Positions 15,909 to 24,825 of a DNA stretch of 64,000 nucleotides are shown here, one piece after another (the stretch's first letter is position 1; each line of letters opens with the position of its first letter). A program made the translations under genes and the position numbers. The DNA comes from Gulosibacter sp. 10. Lineage in GTDB: Bacteria > Actinomycetota > Actinomycetes > Actinomycetales > Microbacteriaceae. The DNA is taken from assembly GCF_900163695.1 (NCBI RefSeq), contig NZ_FUIC01000003.1, positions 62,001-126,000 of the forward strand, read 5' to 3'. Below the pieces are notes generated by a model, which saw only the letters and a program-made list of their open reading frames with translations, did no database searches and was not told the DNA's origin.

Positions 15909-17795
15909 ATGACCACGACCAATACCGGCACCACGGGTGCCAACACCACAGCCGTGACGGGCACCACGGGTACGACTGGCACCACGGATGCCCCCGCCCC
16001 GAGCGGTAGCGCTTCTTCTGCCCCTGATGCTCGCAACCGCGCAGGCAGCGCCTCCGGGAATGACCGCACCCACCAGAGCGCTCCTTCTCGCCCTGTGGGG
16101 ACCCCGGAACACCTCAAGGGTGGCACCCGCACCCCGGCAGCCATGCACAACCGGCGCCTACTCCTGGACGCGCTCGGTCACGCGGCGAAACTTCGGGCTT
16201 CCGCGGAAGCCCTCGAAGCGCAGTTGTTGGCCGCCTCGTATGAGCATTGCCGGGAGATCACCGCGGGCCATGGGGCTGACGCGTTTGAGCAGGAACTCAA
16301 GTCGCTCGCGGCGGAGATCGGCGCGGTTACGCGCACCAGTGACCGTACCGTCGCCGCGAAGCTCAACGCGGCACCCGCCCTGGAAGCCCGCTATCCCCGT
16401 ACCGCGGATGCCTGGGGACAGGGTTCGATCAGTACCGGGCATGTGCGGGTGATCGAGTCCTGCGGCGACGGTCTCACCCGCCCCGAGTCGATCCGCACGT
16501 ATGAGGAACTCGTCGTTGCCAAAGCCCTGGAAACCACGCCGGGTCGGTTGCGGGGGTACGCGAAGCGTGTCGCCGCGGACCTGGAACCCGAGGAAACCGA
16601 GCAGCGTCTTCGCCAGGCGCAGGACGACCGCCGCGTGTGGCTCCAGGACGAGCCTGATGGCATGTGCCAGCTCTCCGCACTCCTGCCCGCGGTCGTGGGC
16701 GCGGGCATCTTCGACCGCCTCACCCAGACCACGAAACAGCTCCACGCCCCGGGCCATGACGAACACGACGCGCGCACCTTCGAGCAGACCCGCGCCGATG
16801 TGCTCGCGGACCTGTTATTGACCGGGCAGGTCGCCCCGGGCTCGCCGAATCACGTGGCAAAACCGATCCAAGCGACCGTCGCGATCACGGTGCCCGCGGT
16901 GTCGTTGATCACTGCAGACCGCGCCAGGGCGACGGGCTCGGACATCCGGGCCGCAGCGATGGACGATCCCACGCCTGCTGTCGCCGGTCCCGAGCCCGCT
17001 GCCGTCGGTGCCACACTGACCGTCGCCGACATCGCCGGTGCGAGCGCTACAGGCGCCCATGCCCCGGGCATCGCCACACCCGGCGCGTGCGCCGCGTGCG
17101 CCGGTGATCATGAGGATGTCCACCCCGAACACACCGCTACCGGTGGGGAGCCGGTCTCACTGGCCGCGTTCACCGGTCCTGCGGAACTTGCCGGTCGCAC
17201 CCCGATCCCGATCCACACCGCCCTCGAGTTCTGCGGGGACACGGCGACGTGGTTCCGGGTGCTCACCGACCCGCTCGACGGCACGCCATTGACCGCGGAG
17301 ACCTACCGGCCACCCGCCGCGCTGCGTCGGTTGCTGCAGGTGCGGGACGTGACCTGCGTGGCCCCCGGCTGTCGCCGGTTGGCGAAGGACTGTGATATCG
17401 ACCACACCACCCCGTGGGCTGCAGGCGGCGACACGAAGTACGAGAATCTCGCGGTGCTGTGTCGCGGGCATCACACGATGCGTGAAGCCGGGTGGGTGCT
17501 GGAGCAGGATGGTCCCGGCCGCATGGTGTGGGTGTCGCCGACGGGGCAACGGTTCGTCGTCTACGAAGACCACGTCGCACCAGGGCTGAGGCATGCCGGA
17601 CGACGGCGCACGTATCAGCCCTGCCCGGGTCAGCAGCATGTGGGATCACAACATGCGGGTCAGCAACACGTGGGCAGACAGCGCGAGGAGCGAGGCCACG
17701 AGCAGGGGAGCCGCGTGGTGCGTCATCATATGCATCGGAGAACCGGAAGCCGGCCGGGCGCGGAAGCCTCGGGAGACGACCCACCACCGTTCTAG
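15909..17795 (+). CDS. DUF222/13E12-repeat HNH endonuclease-like protein
   Basis: A 628-residue protein of the REP13E12 family common in actinobacteria. The N-terminus (1-60) is a Thr/Gly/Ala low-complexity run made of TGTTG-type repeats. Residues about 75-330 form the helical DUF222 region (RRLLLDALGHAAKLRASAEA, GQGSISTGHVRVIE). The HNH nuclease module is at about 483-525: CVAPGCRR, DIDHTTPWAAGG, ENLAVLCRGHH, with both zinc Cys and the catalytic His present. A Gln/His-rich repeat tail follows (GQQHVGSQHAGQQHVGRQ). The ATG is preceded by AAGGGGGGGGAG. Such genes are multi-copy, highly variable and of unproven function; mobile or selfish behaviour is suspected. Confidence 0.9.
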   Translation: MTTTNTGTTGANTTAVTGTTGTTGTTDAPAPSGSASSAPDARNRAGSASGNDRTHQSAPSRPVGTPEHLKGGTRTPAAMHNRRLLLDALGHAAKLRASAEALEAQLLAASYEHCREITAGHGADAFEQELKSLAAEIGAVTRTSDRTVAAKLNAAPALEARYPRTADAWGQGSISTGHVRVIESCGDGLTRPESIRTYEELVVAKALETTPGRLRGYAKRVAADLEPEETEQRLRQAQDDRRVWLQDEPDGMCQLSALLPAVVGAGIFDRLTQTTKQLHAPGHDEHDARTFEQTRADVLADLLLTGQVAPGSPNHVAKPIQATVAITVPAVSLITADRARATGSDIRAAAMDDPTPAVAGPEPAAVGATLTVADIAGASATGAHAPGIATPGACAACAGDHEDVHPEHTATGGEPVSLAAFTGPAELAGRTPIPIHTALEFCGDTATWFRVLTDPLDGTPLTAETYRPPAALRRLLQVRDVTCVAPGCRRLAKDCDIDHTTPWAAGGDTKYENLAVLCRGHHTMREAGWVLEQDGPGRMVWVSPTGQRFVVYEDHVAPGLRHAGRRRTYQPCPGQQHVGSQHAGQQHVGRQREERGHEQGSRVVRHHMHRRTGSRPGAEASGDDPPPF

Positions 17796-17813
17796 GCATG
17801 AGTTTTCATGCCT
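17794..17813 (+). terminator. Hairpin at the end of the HNH gene
   Basis: A perfect 8-bp inverted repeat, AGGCATGA and TCATGCCT, with a GTTT loop begins inside the TAG stop codon. No T-tract follows, so it is a weak intrinsic terminator or an mRNA-end stabilising hairpin. Confidence 0.45.
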
Positions 17814-18166
17814 CTACAGCGAGACGCTCTACGAGACTGCCTTCCATACACCGATCATTTCGCAGCCGTCGCGGCACCAAAGACGGCTCACAAAGTGCGT
17901 CTCGTTTCGGCGCCACTCAAAACAGGGTTGCGAGACCCCATCACCGGCCCAGCGCCGGGGTGCGATCTCGTCTCGTCAAGAAGGTGTCTGTGAGACGCCC
18001 TGAGATACTGGGCGCCTGCCTGAGATCCGCACGCCGCGGCCTGGGTCAGGCTCGCCGACGACGTCGCAGCGGTGCACCGGCAGGACGGAGGATCGACCAC
18101 CGTGTGACCTCGGGAATCGCCCATCACCCATTGACAAAATAATCTTTTACGTACAAGGATCGTCGT
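17814..18166. other. 353-bp gap with scattered GAGAC motifs and an AT-rich promoter region
   Basis: No convincing gene. GAGAC or its complement GTCTC recurs in both orientations (17821, 17833, near 17899, 17932, near 17969 and 17992). The last 40 bp before the ArsR-type gene are AT-rich and contain TTGACA at 18131, a good -35 hexamer, but no clear -10 at normal spacing. AAGGA at 18155-18159 is the ribosome site of the next gene. Confidence 0.5.
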
Positions 18167-18766
18167 ATGAGGGACGTCATGCACGTGGAGACGATCGCGC
18201 AGGCCGAGGCGCTGTTCACGCCGCAGCGCGTCGAGGTGCTCCGGTCGCTGGATGAGCCGCGGTCGTGCACCGAGATCGGCGTAGTGCTCGGTCAGACGCC
18301 GCAGAAGGTCTACTACCACGTCAAGAAGCTGCTGAGCGCCGAGCTCGCCCTGCAGGTGGACGAGCGACGGGTGCGAGGCATCCACGAGGGCGTCTACCAG
18401 GCAGCGGCCAGGTCGTACTGGCTCTCGCCCCGGCTGCTCGGGACGATCGGGAAGCGGCCGGTGCGCGACGAGCTGAGCCTGGGCTATCTGCTGCAGCTCG
18501 TCGAGGACGTGCAGGTCGATCTCTCTCTGCTCGACGGCGGGCAGCCCGACGACGAGGAGAGCGCTGCACAGCTGGCGACTCTGGGCGTCTCCGGTGAGAT
18601 CCGGCTGCGGGCGCAGGACCGGCCGGCGTTCCTGGCGGACCTGCGGCAGACGCTGCAGGGCCTGTTTGCCCGCCACGGGGGCTCGGGGGGCGAGGTTCTC
18701 CGGCTTGCCGTGGCCTGCTACCCGAGGCCCGACGCGGGTCCCGATACGAAGGAGACCAGATCATGA
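18167..18766 (+). CDS. ArsR-like winged-helix regulator
   Basis: A 199-residue protein. Residues about 10-75 form a winged helix-turn-helix of the ArsR/HTH_20 type (ALFTPQRVEVLRSLDEPRSC, QTPQKVYYHVKKLLSAEL), with the YYHVKKL recognition helix. The remaining 120 residues are helical and of unknown ligand. AAGGA sits 7 bp upstream of the ATG. The stop overlaps the start of the SRPBCC gene as ATGA; ArsR-type repressor plus AHSA1-like protein in one operon is a common pair. It probably regulates its own promoter. Confidence 0.85.
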   Translation: MRDVMHVETIAQAEALFTPQRVEVLRSLDEPRSCTEIGVVLGQTPQKVYYHVKKLLSAELALQVDERRVRGIHEGVYQAAARSYWLSPRLLGTIGKRPVRDELSLGYLLQLVEDVQVDLSLLDGGQPDDEESAAQLATLGVSGEIRLRAQDRPAFLADLRQTLQGLFARHGGSGGEVLRLAVACYPRPDAGPDTKETRS

Positions 18767-19647
18767 ACGACGTCCTGGGCCTGCAGGCCCGCATCTCTGC
18801 TCGACCGGAGGAAGTGTACGAGGCACTGACCGACGAGAGCGCCTTGACGACGTGGCTGGCCGAGCACGCGGTTGTATCACCGGACGAGGACAGGTATGGG
18901 TTCTGGGGGCCGTCGGTCCCCCAGGGCGACCGCGCTCACCAGAGACTCCTGGCCATGGAGCCTGGACGGCTGCTGCGGTTCGAGTGGACGCTCGACGACA
19001 GAGCCACGGTCGTGGAGATCGAGCTGGCCGGTGACGGCAGGGACACCGTGCTGAGCCTGCGGCAGGACGGCATGCCGACGCTCGAGGAGCTGATGAACCC
19101 ACCTGGACGGCGTGACGGACTGCACTCCATGCACACCTTCTGGGGACTGGCGCTGGCCAGCCTCGCCGAGCACGTCGAGGGCCGGCAGCTGACTCCGCGG
19201 GCCGACTTCCGCCCCGAGCGCGCGCCGGAGATCCGCGTGCGCATGGAGATCGGCGCGCCGCCTGAGGCTGTGTTCGCCTCGCTCACGGACTCCGCGCTGG
19301 CGTCGCGCTGGTTCGGCTGGGAGGTCGAGGTCGAGCCGCGGCTCGGCGGCGCGGTGACGCTGGGGGCCGAGGGGAAGATCTTCGAGTTCGAGCCCGGCAA
19401 GGGCTTCGCGTACGAGGACGGCGAGGGCTCGATCACGCGCTGGGAGCTCGAGGGGTCCGACGGCAGGACGTTCCTGACCTTCGTGCAGAGCGGCTACACC
19501 GAGGACGAGTGGGACAGCGCGGCGCAGCACGAGGCGGGCTGGCTCGGCAGCCTCGCCGACCTGAAGCGCATGCACGAGCTCGGCGACGCCTGGACGCCGC
19601 TCACCACCGAGCTGCCGTCGGACGAGCAGGACGGGGACGCAGACTGA
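18763..19647 (+). CDS. Two-domain SRPBCC (AHSA1/START-like) protein
   Basis: A 294-residue cytosolic protein with two successive SRPBCC domains. The first covers about 1-145 (ARISARPEEVYEALTDESAL, TTWLAEHAVV, RFEWTLDD) and the second about 160-280 (RMEIGAPPEAVFASLTDSAL, ASRWFGWEVEVEPRLGG, SGYTEDEWDSAAQHEAGW). The fold makes a deep hydrophobic cavity for lipid-like or aromatic ligands. It is co-translated with the ArsR-type regulator. Ligand and exact role unknown; the duplication is unusual, since most family members have one domain. Confidence 0.85.
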   Translation: MNDVLGLQARISARPEEVYEALTDESALTTWLAEHAVVSPDEDRYGFWGPSVPQGDRAHQRLLAMEPGRLLRFEWTLDDRATVVEIELAGDGRDTVLSLRQDGMPTLEELMNPPGRRDGLHSMHTFWGLALASLAEHVEGRQLTPRADFRPERAPEIRVRMEIGAPPEAVFASLTDSALASRWFGWEVEVEPRLGGAVTLGAEGKIFEFEPGKGFAYEDGEGSITRWELEGSDGRTFLTFVQSGYTEDEWDSAAQHEAGWLGSLADLKRMHELGDAWTPLTTELPSDEQDGDAD

Positions 19648-19663
19648 GCCTCATCCAGGCACC

Positions 19664-19692
19664 GGATCCCCTGAGCACAAGCTCAGGGGTCC
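19664..19692. terminator. Bidirectional hairpin between convergent genes
   Basis: CCCCTGAGC at 19668-19676 pairs with GCTCAGGGG at 19681-19689 around an ACAA loop; outer GGA/TCC adds three pairs with one bulged T. It lies between the convergent SRPBCC and YciI genes. Confidence 0.65.
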
Positions 19693-19709
19693 ATCGCTAT
19701 CGCGGCCGT

Positions 19710-20045
19710 CTATGCTCCGGGGAGCTCCGGGCACTCCAGCACCTCGACGGAGTTGCCGGTCATGAGCGTGAGATGCGGATGGTCGCGGAAGATCCCTGCG
19801 GCATCCTCGAGCGACTCGGCCTCGACGATCGCATAGGCGACCTTGCCGTCCTCGAACGGCTCGATCCCGGCGCTCGTCACCCGCTGCTTGCGGAAGAGCG
19901 GCGCGCCCGGGTCGACGAGCCGAGTCTCGTGCGCCTGCGCCCACGCAGCCCACGCGCTCATGAACTCCGCCTGCTGCGCGTCGCTCAGCGCGGTCTTGTC
20001 GGCGTCGTCTGCCGTGCCGTTCAGGATCGCGAGGTACTTGCCCAT
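19710..20045 (-). CDS. YciI-family (DGPF/DUF1330-like) protein
   Basis: A 111-residue single-domain protein with the ferredoxin-like dimeric alpha/beta barrel of YciI proteins: KYLAILNGTADD at the first strand, EFMSAWAAWAQAH helix, a central GKVAYAIVEAESLEDAAGIF and the family-typical DHPHL segment followed by VEVLECPEL. Members include dehydrochlorinase-like and stress proteins, and most have no assigned function. It is convergent with the SRPBCC gene. Confidence 0.85.
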   Translation of the reverse strand: MGKYLAILNGTADDADKTALSDAQQAEFMSAWAAWAQAHETRLVDPGAPLFRKQRVTSAGIEPFEDGKVAYAIVEAESLEDAAGIFRDHPHLTLMTGNSVEVLECPELPGA

Positions 20046-20093
20046 GGCGCCGAGTCTAGTTCCGTGCCCACCCCAGGGTCATCCTTCATCAGG

Positions 20094-21008
20094 TCACCCG
20101 TGCGCGCCGCGTCCGGCGATCCCGCGGTTCGTCTCGGCGATCGCGGCCCGGTCGGCCTCGGAGAGGCCTGCGCGTTCCAGGACGCGGCCGAGGAACTCGC
20201 TCTTGAGCGAGATGTACTCGTCGATGTCGACGGCCACCTCGGCAGCGTGCCGCTTCACCTGGGCGTATTCGTCCCGCAGGGCCGGGTCTGCTCGCAGTAC
20301 GTCCCGGACGGCGAGGTGGTTGCGCAGGGCCAGTGCGCCCTCGATGGCGGCGTAGGTGTTGGTCGGGGCGAAGCGCTCGGGTGTGACGAAGGCATAGCGG
20401 CCGGAGACGCCGAGGTCGCCCCGGGAGATGAAGCCGATCTGCTCGAGGGCCGCGGTCGCGGCGTCGACGTCGGGCTCATCGACGACGATGTCGACATCGA
20501 TCACGGGCTTCGCCGCCAGGCCGGGCACCGAGGTGCTCCCGACGTGCTCGATGCTGCGGTAGGGCACCTGCGATTTCTCGAGGGCGCGGGCGTAGGCGGC
20601 TCGCAGCTCCTCGAACCGCGCGGGCCAGCCGGCCTGGTAGTCGACGACCACGACGGCTCGGGACTCAGGCACGGTCACCTGCTCGCGCTCCGGTTCGATG
20701 CCGCAGCAGCTCGGGACGCAGCAGCCGTGCGCGCCGGTCGCCTCCGCGCCGACGGAGCGGCGGTAGGCGAGGTCGTCGGGGGCGTCGTGGCAGATACCGT
20801 GCTCGCAGACGCGCTCCATGATCCGCCGGTCCCCGCGCCAGCGCAGCGGCGCGTCCCTGAGCGGGTGATCCGAGGGGTTGTGCAGGCAACAGTACGAGCC
20901 GGCGCAGGCCGATGCCGGCACGCCACCGAGCACTGCTCCGCCGCGCGTCACGCCGGTGGCGAGGTCCGTGCTGCTGAGCCACCAGAGCTCGCGCTCGTCG
21001 GAGGTCAT
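20094..21008 (-). CDS. Fusion of Cys-rich N-terminal domain and GrpB/UPF0157 domain
   Basis: A 304-residue protein of two parts. Residues 1-110 form an unassigned domain opening ELWWLSSTDLATGVTRGG and rich in Cys (SYCCLHNPSD, VCEHGICHD, HGCCVPSCC; nine Cys in all), suggesting metal binding. Residues about 115-300 are a GrpB domain of the nucleotidyltransferase superfamily: VDYQAGWPARFEELR, IEHVGSTSVPGLAAKPVIDV and RFAPTNTY, with the DxD acidic pair in VIDVDIVV. Free-standing GrpB proteins are about 170-180 residues, so the extension is extra. Reaction unknown. A sequencing frameshift joining two genes cannot be excluded but the frame is continuous. Confidence 0.8.
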   Translation of the reverse strand: MTSDERELWWLSSTDLATGVTRGGAVLGGVPASACAGSYCCLHNPSDHPLRDAPLRWRGDRRIMERVCEHGICHDAPDDLAYRRSVGAEATGAHGCCVPSCCGIEPEREQVTVPESRAVVVVDYQAGWPARFEELRAAYARALEKSQVPYRSIEHVGSTSVPGLAAKPVIDVDIVVDEPDVDAATAALEQIGFISRGDLGVSGRYAFVTPERFAPTNTYAAIEGALALRNHLAVRDVLRADPALRDEYAQVKRHAAEVAVDIDEYISLKSEFLGRVLERAGLSEADRAAIAETNRGIAGRGAHG

Positions 21009-21209
21009 GTCGCGCGGCCCCTCTCGTGGTGGTTCGGCTGGTCTTTCAAGCTATCGCGGCCCGAGCCCGCTCTCGAAGGCCCTCGGGCCAGCAGGGCTCG
21101 CGTCCACGAGGCCCTCTTCGTGTTCGTTCTCGATCTTCGCTGATCGGCGAGAGTCTCCTCGCGCGCCGCGCTGGCCTGACCGGCGTCGAAATCGATGAGG
21201 ACCTCTCCG

Positions 21210-21518
21210 TCAGTCCAGACCCTCGATGGATTTCTCCAGCCGCTCGAGCTTGCCGTCGATCTCGCCCGTGTAGCCCGGCCGGATGTCCGCCTTGATGACG
21301 AGCGACACCCGCGAGCCGAACGGCAACACGGCCTCCGTCGCCCGCTTCACGACGCCGAACACCTCGTCCCATTCGCCCTCGATCTCGGTGAACATGGCCG
21401 ACGTCCGGTTCGGGAGGCCCGACTCCCGGACGACGCGCACGGCCTCGGCGACCGCGTCGTGCACCGACGCGTCTTCGCGCCCGGTGCCGGACGGCGCGAC
21501 GGAGAATGCGAGCATCAT
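21210..21518 (-). CDS. Thiamine-binding / UPF0045 (MTH1187-like) protein
   Basis: A 102-residue protein of the MTH1187/YkoF-like fold. Characteristic parts are MLAFSVAPSGTG, the SVHDAVAEAVRVVRESGLP helix, MFTEIEGEWDEVFGVV and SRVSLVIKADIRPG. Members bind thiamine or a hydroxymethylpyrimidine-like ligand and form tetramers. AGGAGG sits 6 bp before the first of two tandem ATGs. It is divergent from proB with about 90 bp between the starts. Confidence 0.85.
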   Translation of the reverse strand: MMLAFSVAPSGTGREDASVHDAVAEAVRVVRESGLPNRTSAMFTEIEGEWDEVFGVVKRATEAVLPFGSRVSLVIKADIRPGYTGEIDGKLERLEKSIEGLD

Positions 21519-21607
21519 GGTATTCCTCCTCGAATCGGGCCCGGCGTGTTCCCGCTACGGGCGAACATGATTCCAAGGCTAGCGATCCTTCGCGGCAGAA
21601 TGGAGGC

Positions 21608-22783
21608 ATGACACCTGCGATTTCCCAGCGCACGCACATTCCCCGCGCCCACCGAGTGGTGGTGAAGATCGGCTCCTCCTCGCTCACCCGGGCCGACGGA
21701 AGACTCAACGTGCCCGCGCTGCGAAAACTCGTGGATGTGCTCGCCGAAGAAGTGCTCGCAGGCAAGCAGATCGTCCTCGTCACCTCCGGCTCCATCGCCG
21801 CCGGATTCATGCCGCTCGGCCTCGACCGCCGCCCCAACGACATCGCCACCAGCCAGGCCGCCGCAGCGGTCGGCCAGTCCTCGCTCATGGCCACCTACAC
21901 CGACGCGTTCGGCGCCTACGACATCACGGTCGGCCAGGTCCTGATGACCGCCGCCGACACGGTCCGCCGTTCGCGCTACCGCCACGCCCACCAGGTGTTC
22001 GAGCGTCTGCTCGAGCTCGGCGCGGTCCCCATCGTCAACGAGAACGACGCGCTCGCCACCAGCGAGCTCCGCTTCGGCGACAACGACCGGCTCGCCGCGC
22101 TCGTCGCCCAACTCGTGGGGGCGGATGCCATGTTCCTCCTCACCGACGTCGACGGCCTCTACGACGCGCCTCCCTCGCAGCCGGGCGCCAAGCGCATCCC
22201 CGTGGTCGAGAAGATGTCCGACGTCGCCGGAGTCCAGGTCACGGGCCGCGGCAGCGCCTTCGGCACCGGCGGCATGATCACCAAGCTCCAGTCCGCCGAG
22301 ATGGCGACCGTCACCGGCATCCCCGTCGTCCTCACGCGCGCGCAGGACGTCGCCCCGGCGCTCCGCGGCGAGGACGTCGGCACGCTCTTCGTGCCGACCA
22401 ACGGCCGCCGGACCCGCCGCAAGGTCTGGCTCGAGCACGCCGCCCAGATGACCGGCCGGCTCGTCGTGGACGACGGCGCGGTTCGCGCGCTCCGCGATCG
22501 CGGAGCCTCCCTGCTCGCTGCAGGGATCCGCCAGGTCATCGGCGACTTCGCCGCGGGCGACCCCGTGGAGATCGTCTCGCTCGAGGGCGAGCTCGTCGCC
22601 CACGGCCTCATCGCCTACGACTCGAACGAGCTGCCAGGCATGCTCGGGCGCACCACCAACGAGATGGTCGCGGAGCTCGGCGAGGACTACGGGCGGTCGA
22701 TCGTGCACCGCGACGACCTCATCATCGTGCGCAACACCGTCACCGACGTCGTCACCGGCAGCGGTCTGCCCATCGCCGACTAG
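21608..22783 (+). CDS. proB: Glutamate 5-kinase
   Basis: A 391-residue enzyme that phosphorylates L-glutamate in the first step of proline synthesis. The amino-acid-kinase domain spans about 15-265 (VVVKIGSSSLTRADG, VTSGSIAAGF, NENDALATSELRFGDNDRLA, LLTDVDGLYD, GTGGMITKLQSAEMA) and a PUA domain follows at about 290-370 (GRLVVDDGAVRALRDRGASL, DFAAGDPVEIVSLEG). The ATG at 21608 has TGGAGG only one base away, so spacing is unusually tight. proA follows after 17 bp. Feedback inhibition by proline is usual for the family. Confidence 0.96.
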   Translation: MTPAISQRTHIPRAHRVVVKIGSSSLTRADGRLNVPALRKLVDVLAEEVLAGKQIVLVTSGSIAAGFMPLGLDRRPNDIATSQAAAAVGQSSLMATYTDAFGAYDITVGQVLMTAADTVRRSRYRHAHQVFERLLELGAVPIVNENDALATSELRFGDNDRLAALVAQLVGADAMFLLTDVDGLYDAPPSQPGAKRIPVVEKMSDVAGVQVTGRGSAFGTGGMITKLQSAEMATVTGIPVVLTRAQDVAPALRGEDVGTLFVPTNGRRTRRKVWLEHAAQMTGRLVVDDGAVRALRDRGASLLAAGIRQVIGDFAAGDPVEIVSLEGELVAHGLIAYDSNELPGMLGRTTNEMVAELGEDYGRSIVHRDDLIIVRNTVTDVVTGSGLPIAD

Positions 22784-22800
22784 CTCGTTAGACTCGCTCC

Positions 22801-24117
22801 ATGACGAATCCAGGCTCGACGAAGACGACTGCCCCCGACACCGCCATCGACGTGCAGACCGAGACCGCAGTCCGCGACATCGCCCGACGCGCCAAGTTCG
22901 CGGCCCGATCGCTCGCGACCGCTACCAGCGGCGTGAAGAACGACCTGCTGACCGCGATCGCGGATGCGCTCGTCGCCTCCGCCCCCGCGATCGTCGAGGC
23001 GAACGCCGAGGATATGGCCCGAGGAGGCGAGCGCGGGCTCACGGACGGCCTGCTCGACCGGCTGCAGCTCACGGAGGAACGGGTCGCCGGCATCGCCGAA
23101 GCGCTCCGCGAGGTCGCCTCGCTGCCCGATCCGGTCGGCGAGATCGTCCGCGGCTCCACTCTCGCCAACGGCCTCAAGCTCAAGCAGATCCGCGTGCCGA
23201 TGGGCGTCGTGGGGATGATCTACGAGGCGCGCCCCAACGTGACGGTGGATGCGGCGGGGCTCGCGCTGAAGTCCGGCAACGCGGTGATCCTCCGCGGCGG
23301 ATCGGCCGCGCTCGAGTCGAACCGCCGGCTCGTCGCGGTGATCGGCGATGCGCTCGAGGCGAATGGCTTCCCGCGCGACCTGGTGCAGACCGTCGACGAC
23401 CACGGCCGCGCCGGGGGAGTGGCACTCATGCGGGCCCGGGGACTCGTGGACGTGCTGGTGCCGCGCGGCGGGGCGGCGCTGATCCAGACCGTGGTCGCCG
23501 AGTCGCAGGTGCCCGTCATCGAGACCGGCACCGGCAACGTCCACATTTACGTGGACGCCTCCGCGGACCTCGACAAGGCGCTGCCCATCGTGCTCAACGC
23601 CAAGACCCAGCGGGTCGGCGTCTGCAACGCCGCCGAGACGCTGCTCGTGCACGAGGACGTCGCGGAGGAGTTCATCCCGCGCGCCCACGCCGCGCTCGTC
23701 GACAAGGGCGTGCGGCTGCACGCCGACGAGCGGGTGCGCAACCTCGTCCCCGGCGGCGCCTCCCTGGCCGAGGCCACCGAGGAGGATTGGGAGACCGAGT
23801 ACCTCTCGCTCGACCTCGCGATCAGGGTCGTGCCCTCGATCGACGACGCGATCGAGCACATCCGCACCTACAGCTCCGGGCACACCGAGGCGATCGTCAC
23901 CGAATCGCTTGCGGCGAGCGAGCGGTTCACGGACGAGATCGACGCCGCGGCGATCATCGTGAACGCATCGACGCGCTTCACCGACGGCGGCATGTTCGGC
24001 CTCGGCGCCGAACTCGGCATCTCGACGCAGAAGCTGCACGCCCGCGGCCCCATGGGCCTGGCCGAGCTGACGACCACGAAGTGGATCGTCAACGGACAGG
24101 GTCAGGTGCGTCCGTAG
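22801..24117 (+). CDS. proA: Gamma-glutamyl phosphate reductase
   Basis: A 438-residue NADPH-dependent reductase that converts glutamyl-5-phosphate to glutamate semialdehyde, the second step of proline synthesis. The catalytic Cys is in [18 protein letters not shown], and the cofactor side shows [20 protein letters not shown] and the [19 protein letters not shown] segment. Length is close to other ProA proteins (about 415-440). It follows proB by 17 bp as one operon. Its last 29 bp overlap the 3' end of the convergent TetR gene. Confidence 0.96.
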   Translation: MTNPGSTKTTAPDTAIDVQTETAVRDIARRAKFAARSLATATSGVKNDLLTAIADALVASAPAIVEANAEDMARGGERGLTDGLLDRLQLTEERVAGIAEALREVASLPDPVGEIVRGSTLANGLKLKQIRVPMGVVGMIYEARPNVTVDAAGLALKSGNAVILRGGSAALESNRRLVAVIGDALEANGFPRDLVQTVDDHGRAGGVALMRARGLVDVLVPRGGAALIQTVVAESQVPVIETGTGNVHIYVDASADLDKALPIVLNAKTQRVGVCNAAETLLVHEDVAEEFIPRAHAALVDKGVRLHADERVRNLVPGGASLAEATEEDWETEYLSLDLAIRVVPSIDDAIEHIRTYSSGHTEAIVTESLAASERFTDEIDAAAIIVNASTRFTDGGMFGLGAELGISTQKLHARGPMGLAELTTTKWIVNGQGQVRP

Positions 24118-24700
24118 CGGCTTCCCGCGCGCGATAGAACTCCCGATATCCGACGAGCAGATCCCCGAGGCGGGCGCACGCCTCGAGGATCTGCTCCGTC
24201 GTCGCCACGGCGACGCGCTGCAGGATCAGGCCGTCCACCGCGGCGAACACGGCTCGGGCGAAGCTGCGATCCTCGGGGAACCCGTGGCGCGCGAGCGACT
24301 GCTGCATGCGGTCGATGTAGGCCGTGTAGAGCGACGCGGTGGTCTGCTGCAGCTGCGGACGCCGATGCGGCGCGGAGACCATCTCGTAGAGGAAGAGCTG
24401 GCGCTCGTTCGACGCCTCGAACTCCGCGAAGAACGCCTTGCGCACCTCCGGGTCGAGCGCCAGCTCCACCGAGAAGTCGACGATCTCCACCTGCTCGTCG
24501 AAGGCGAGCGCGGTGGCCTCGGCGAGCAGCTCGTCGCGAGTGCCGAAGTAGTGCGTGATCAGCGTGTTGTGCACCTTCGCCTCGTCGGCGATGCGGCGCA
24601 CCGTCGCGCCCTCGAGCCCGTGCCGACCGACCACGCGGACGGCCGCTCGGATGAGGTCTTCGCGGCCCGTGCCCCGCCGCTTCTTCGTCGTGTGCGCCAT
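24089..24700 (-). CDS. TetR-family regulator
   Basis: A 203-residue TetR protein. The helix-turn-helix is at about 10-60: [47 protein letters not shown]. The rest is the helical ligand/dimer domain. The gene's 3' end overlaps that of proA by 29 bp on the opposite strand. The target is not obvious: upstream lie only a second TetR gene and the ABC pair. Confidence 0.88.
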   Translation of the reverse strand: MAHTTKKRRGTGREDLIRAAVRVVGRHGLEGATVRRIADEAKVHNTLITHYFGTRDELLAEATALAFDEQVEIVDFSVELALDPEVRKAFFAEFEASNERQLFLYEMVSAPHRRPQLQQTTASLYTAYIDRMQQSLARHGFPEDRSFARAVFAAVDGLILQRVAVATTEQILEACARLGDLLVGYREFYRAREAATDAPDPVR

Positions 24701-24825
24701 GATCCCCTCAGGGTACCCGGCGATTGAGCGCTTGCAGAGCAACGGGGCGCGGGCTCCTCGCGGACGGGCCCGGACGCCTGCCGGGATTGCATGCCCGCTC
24801 CGATCGCCGGCCTGCCCGTGCCGGA

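Noticed and set aside
21009-21209. Gene between the GrpB fusion and thiamine-binding genes
   Set aside because: Only overlapping shadow frames; no ribosome site or recognisable protein in 200 bp.
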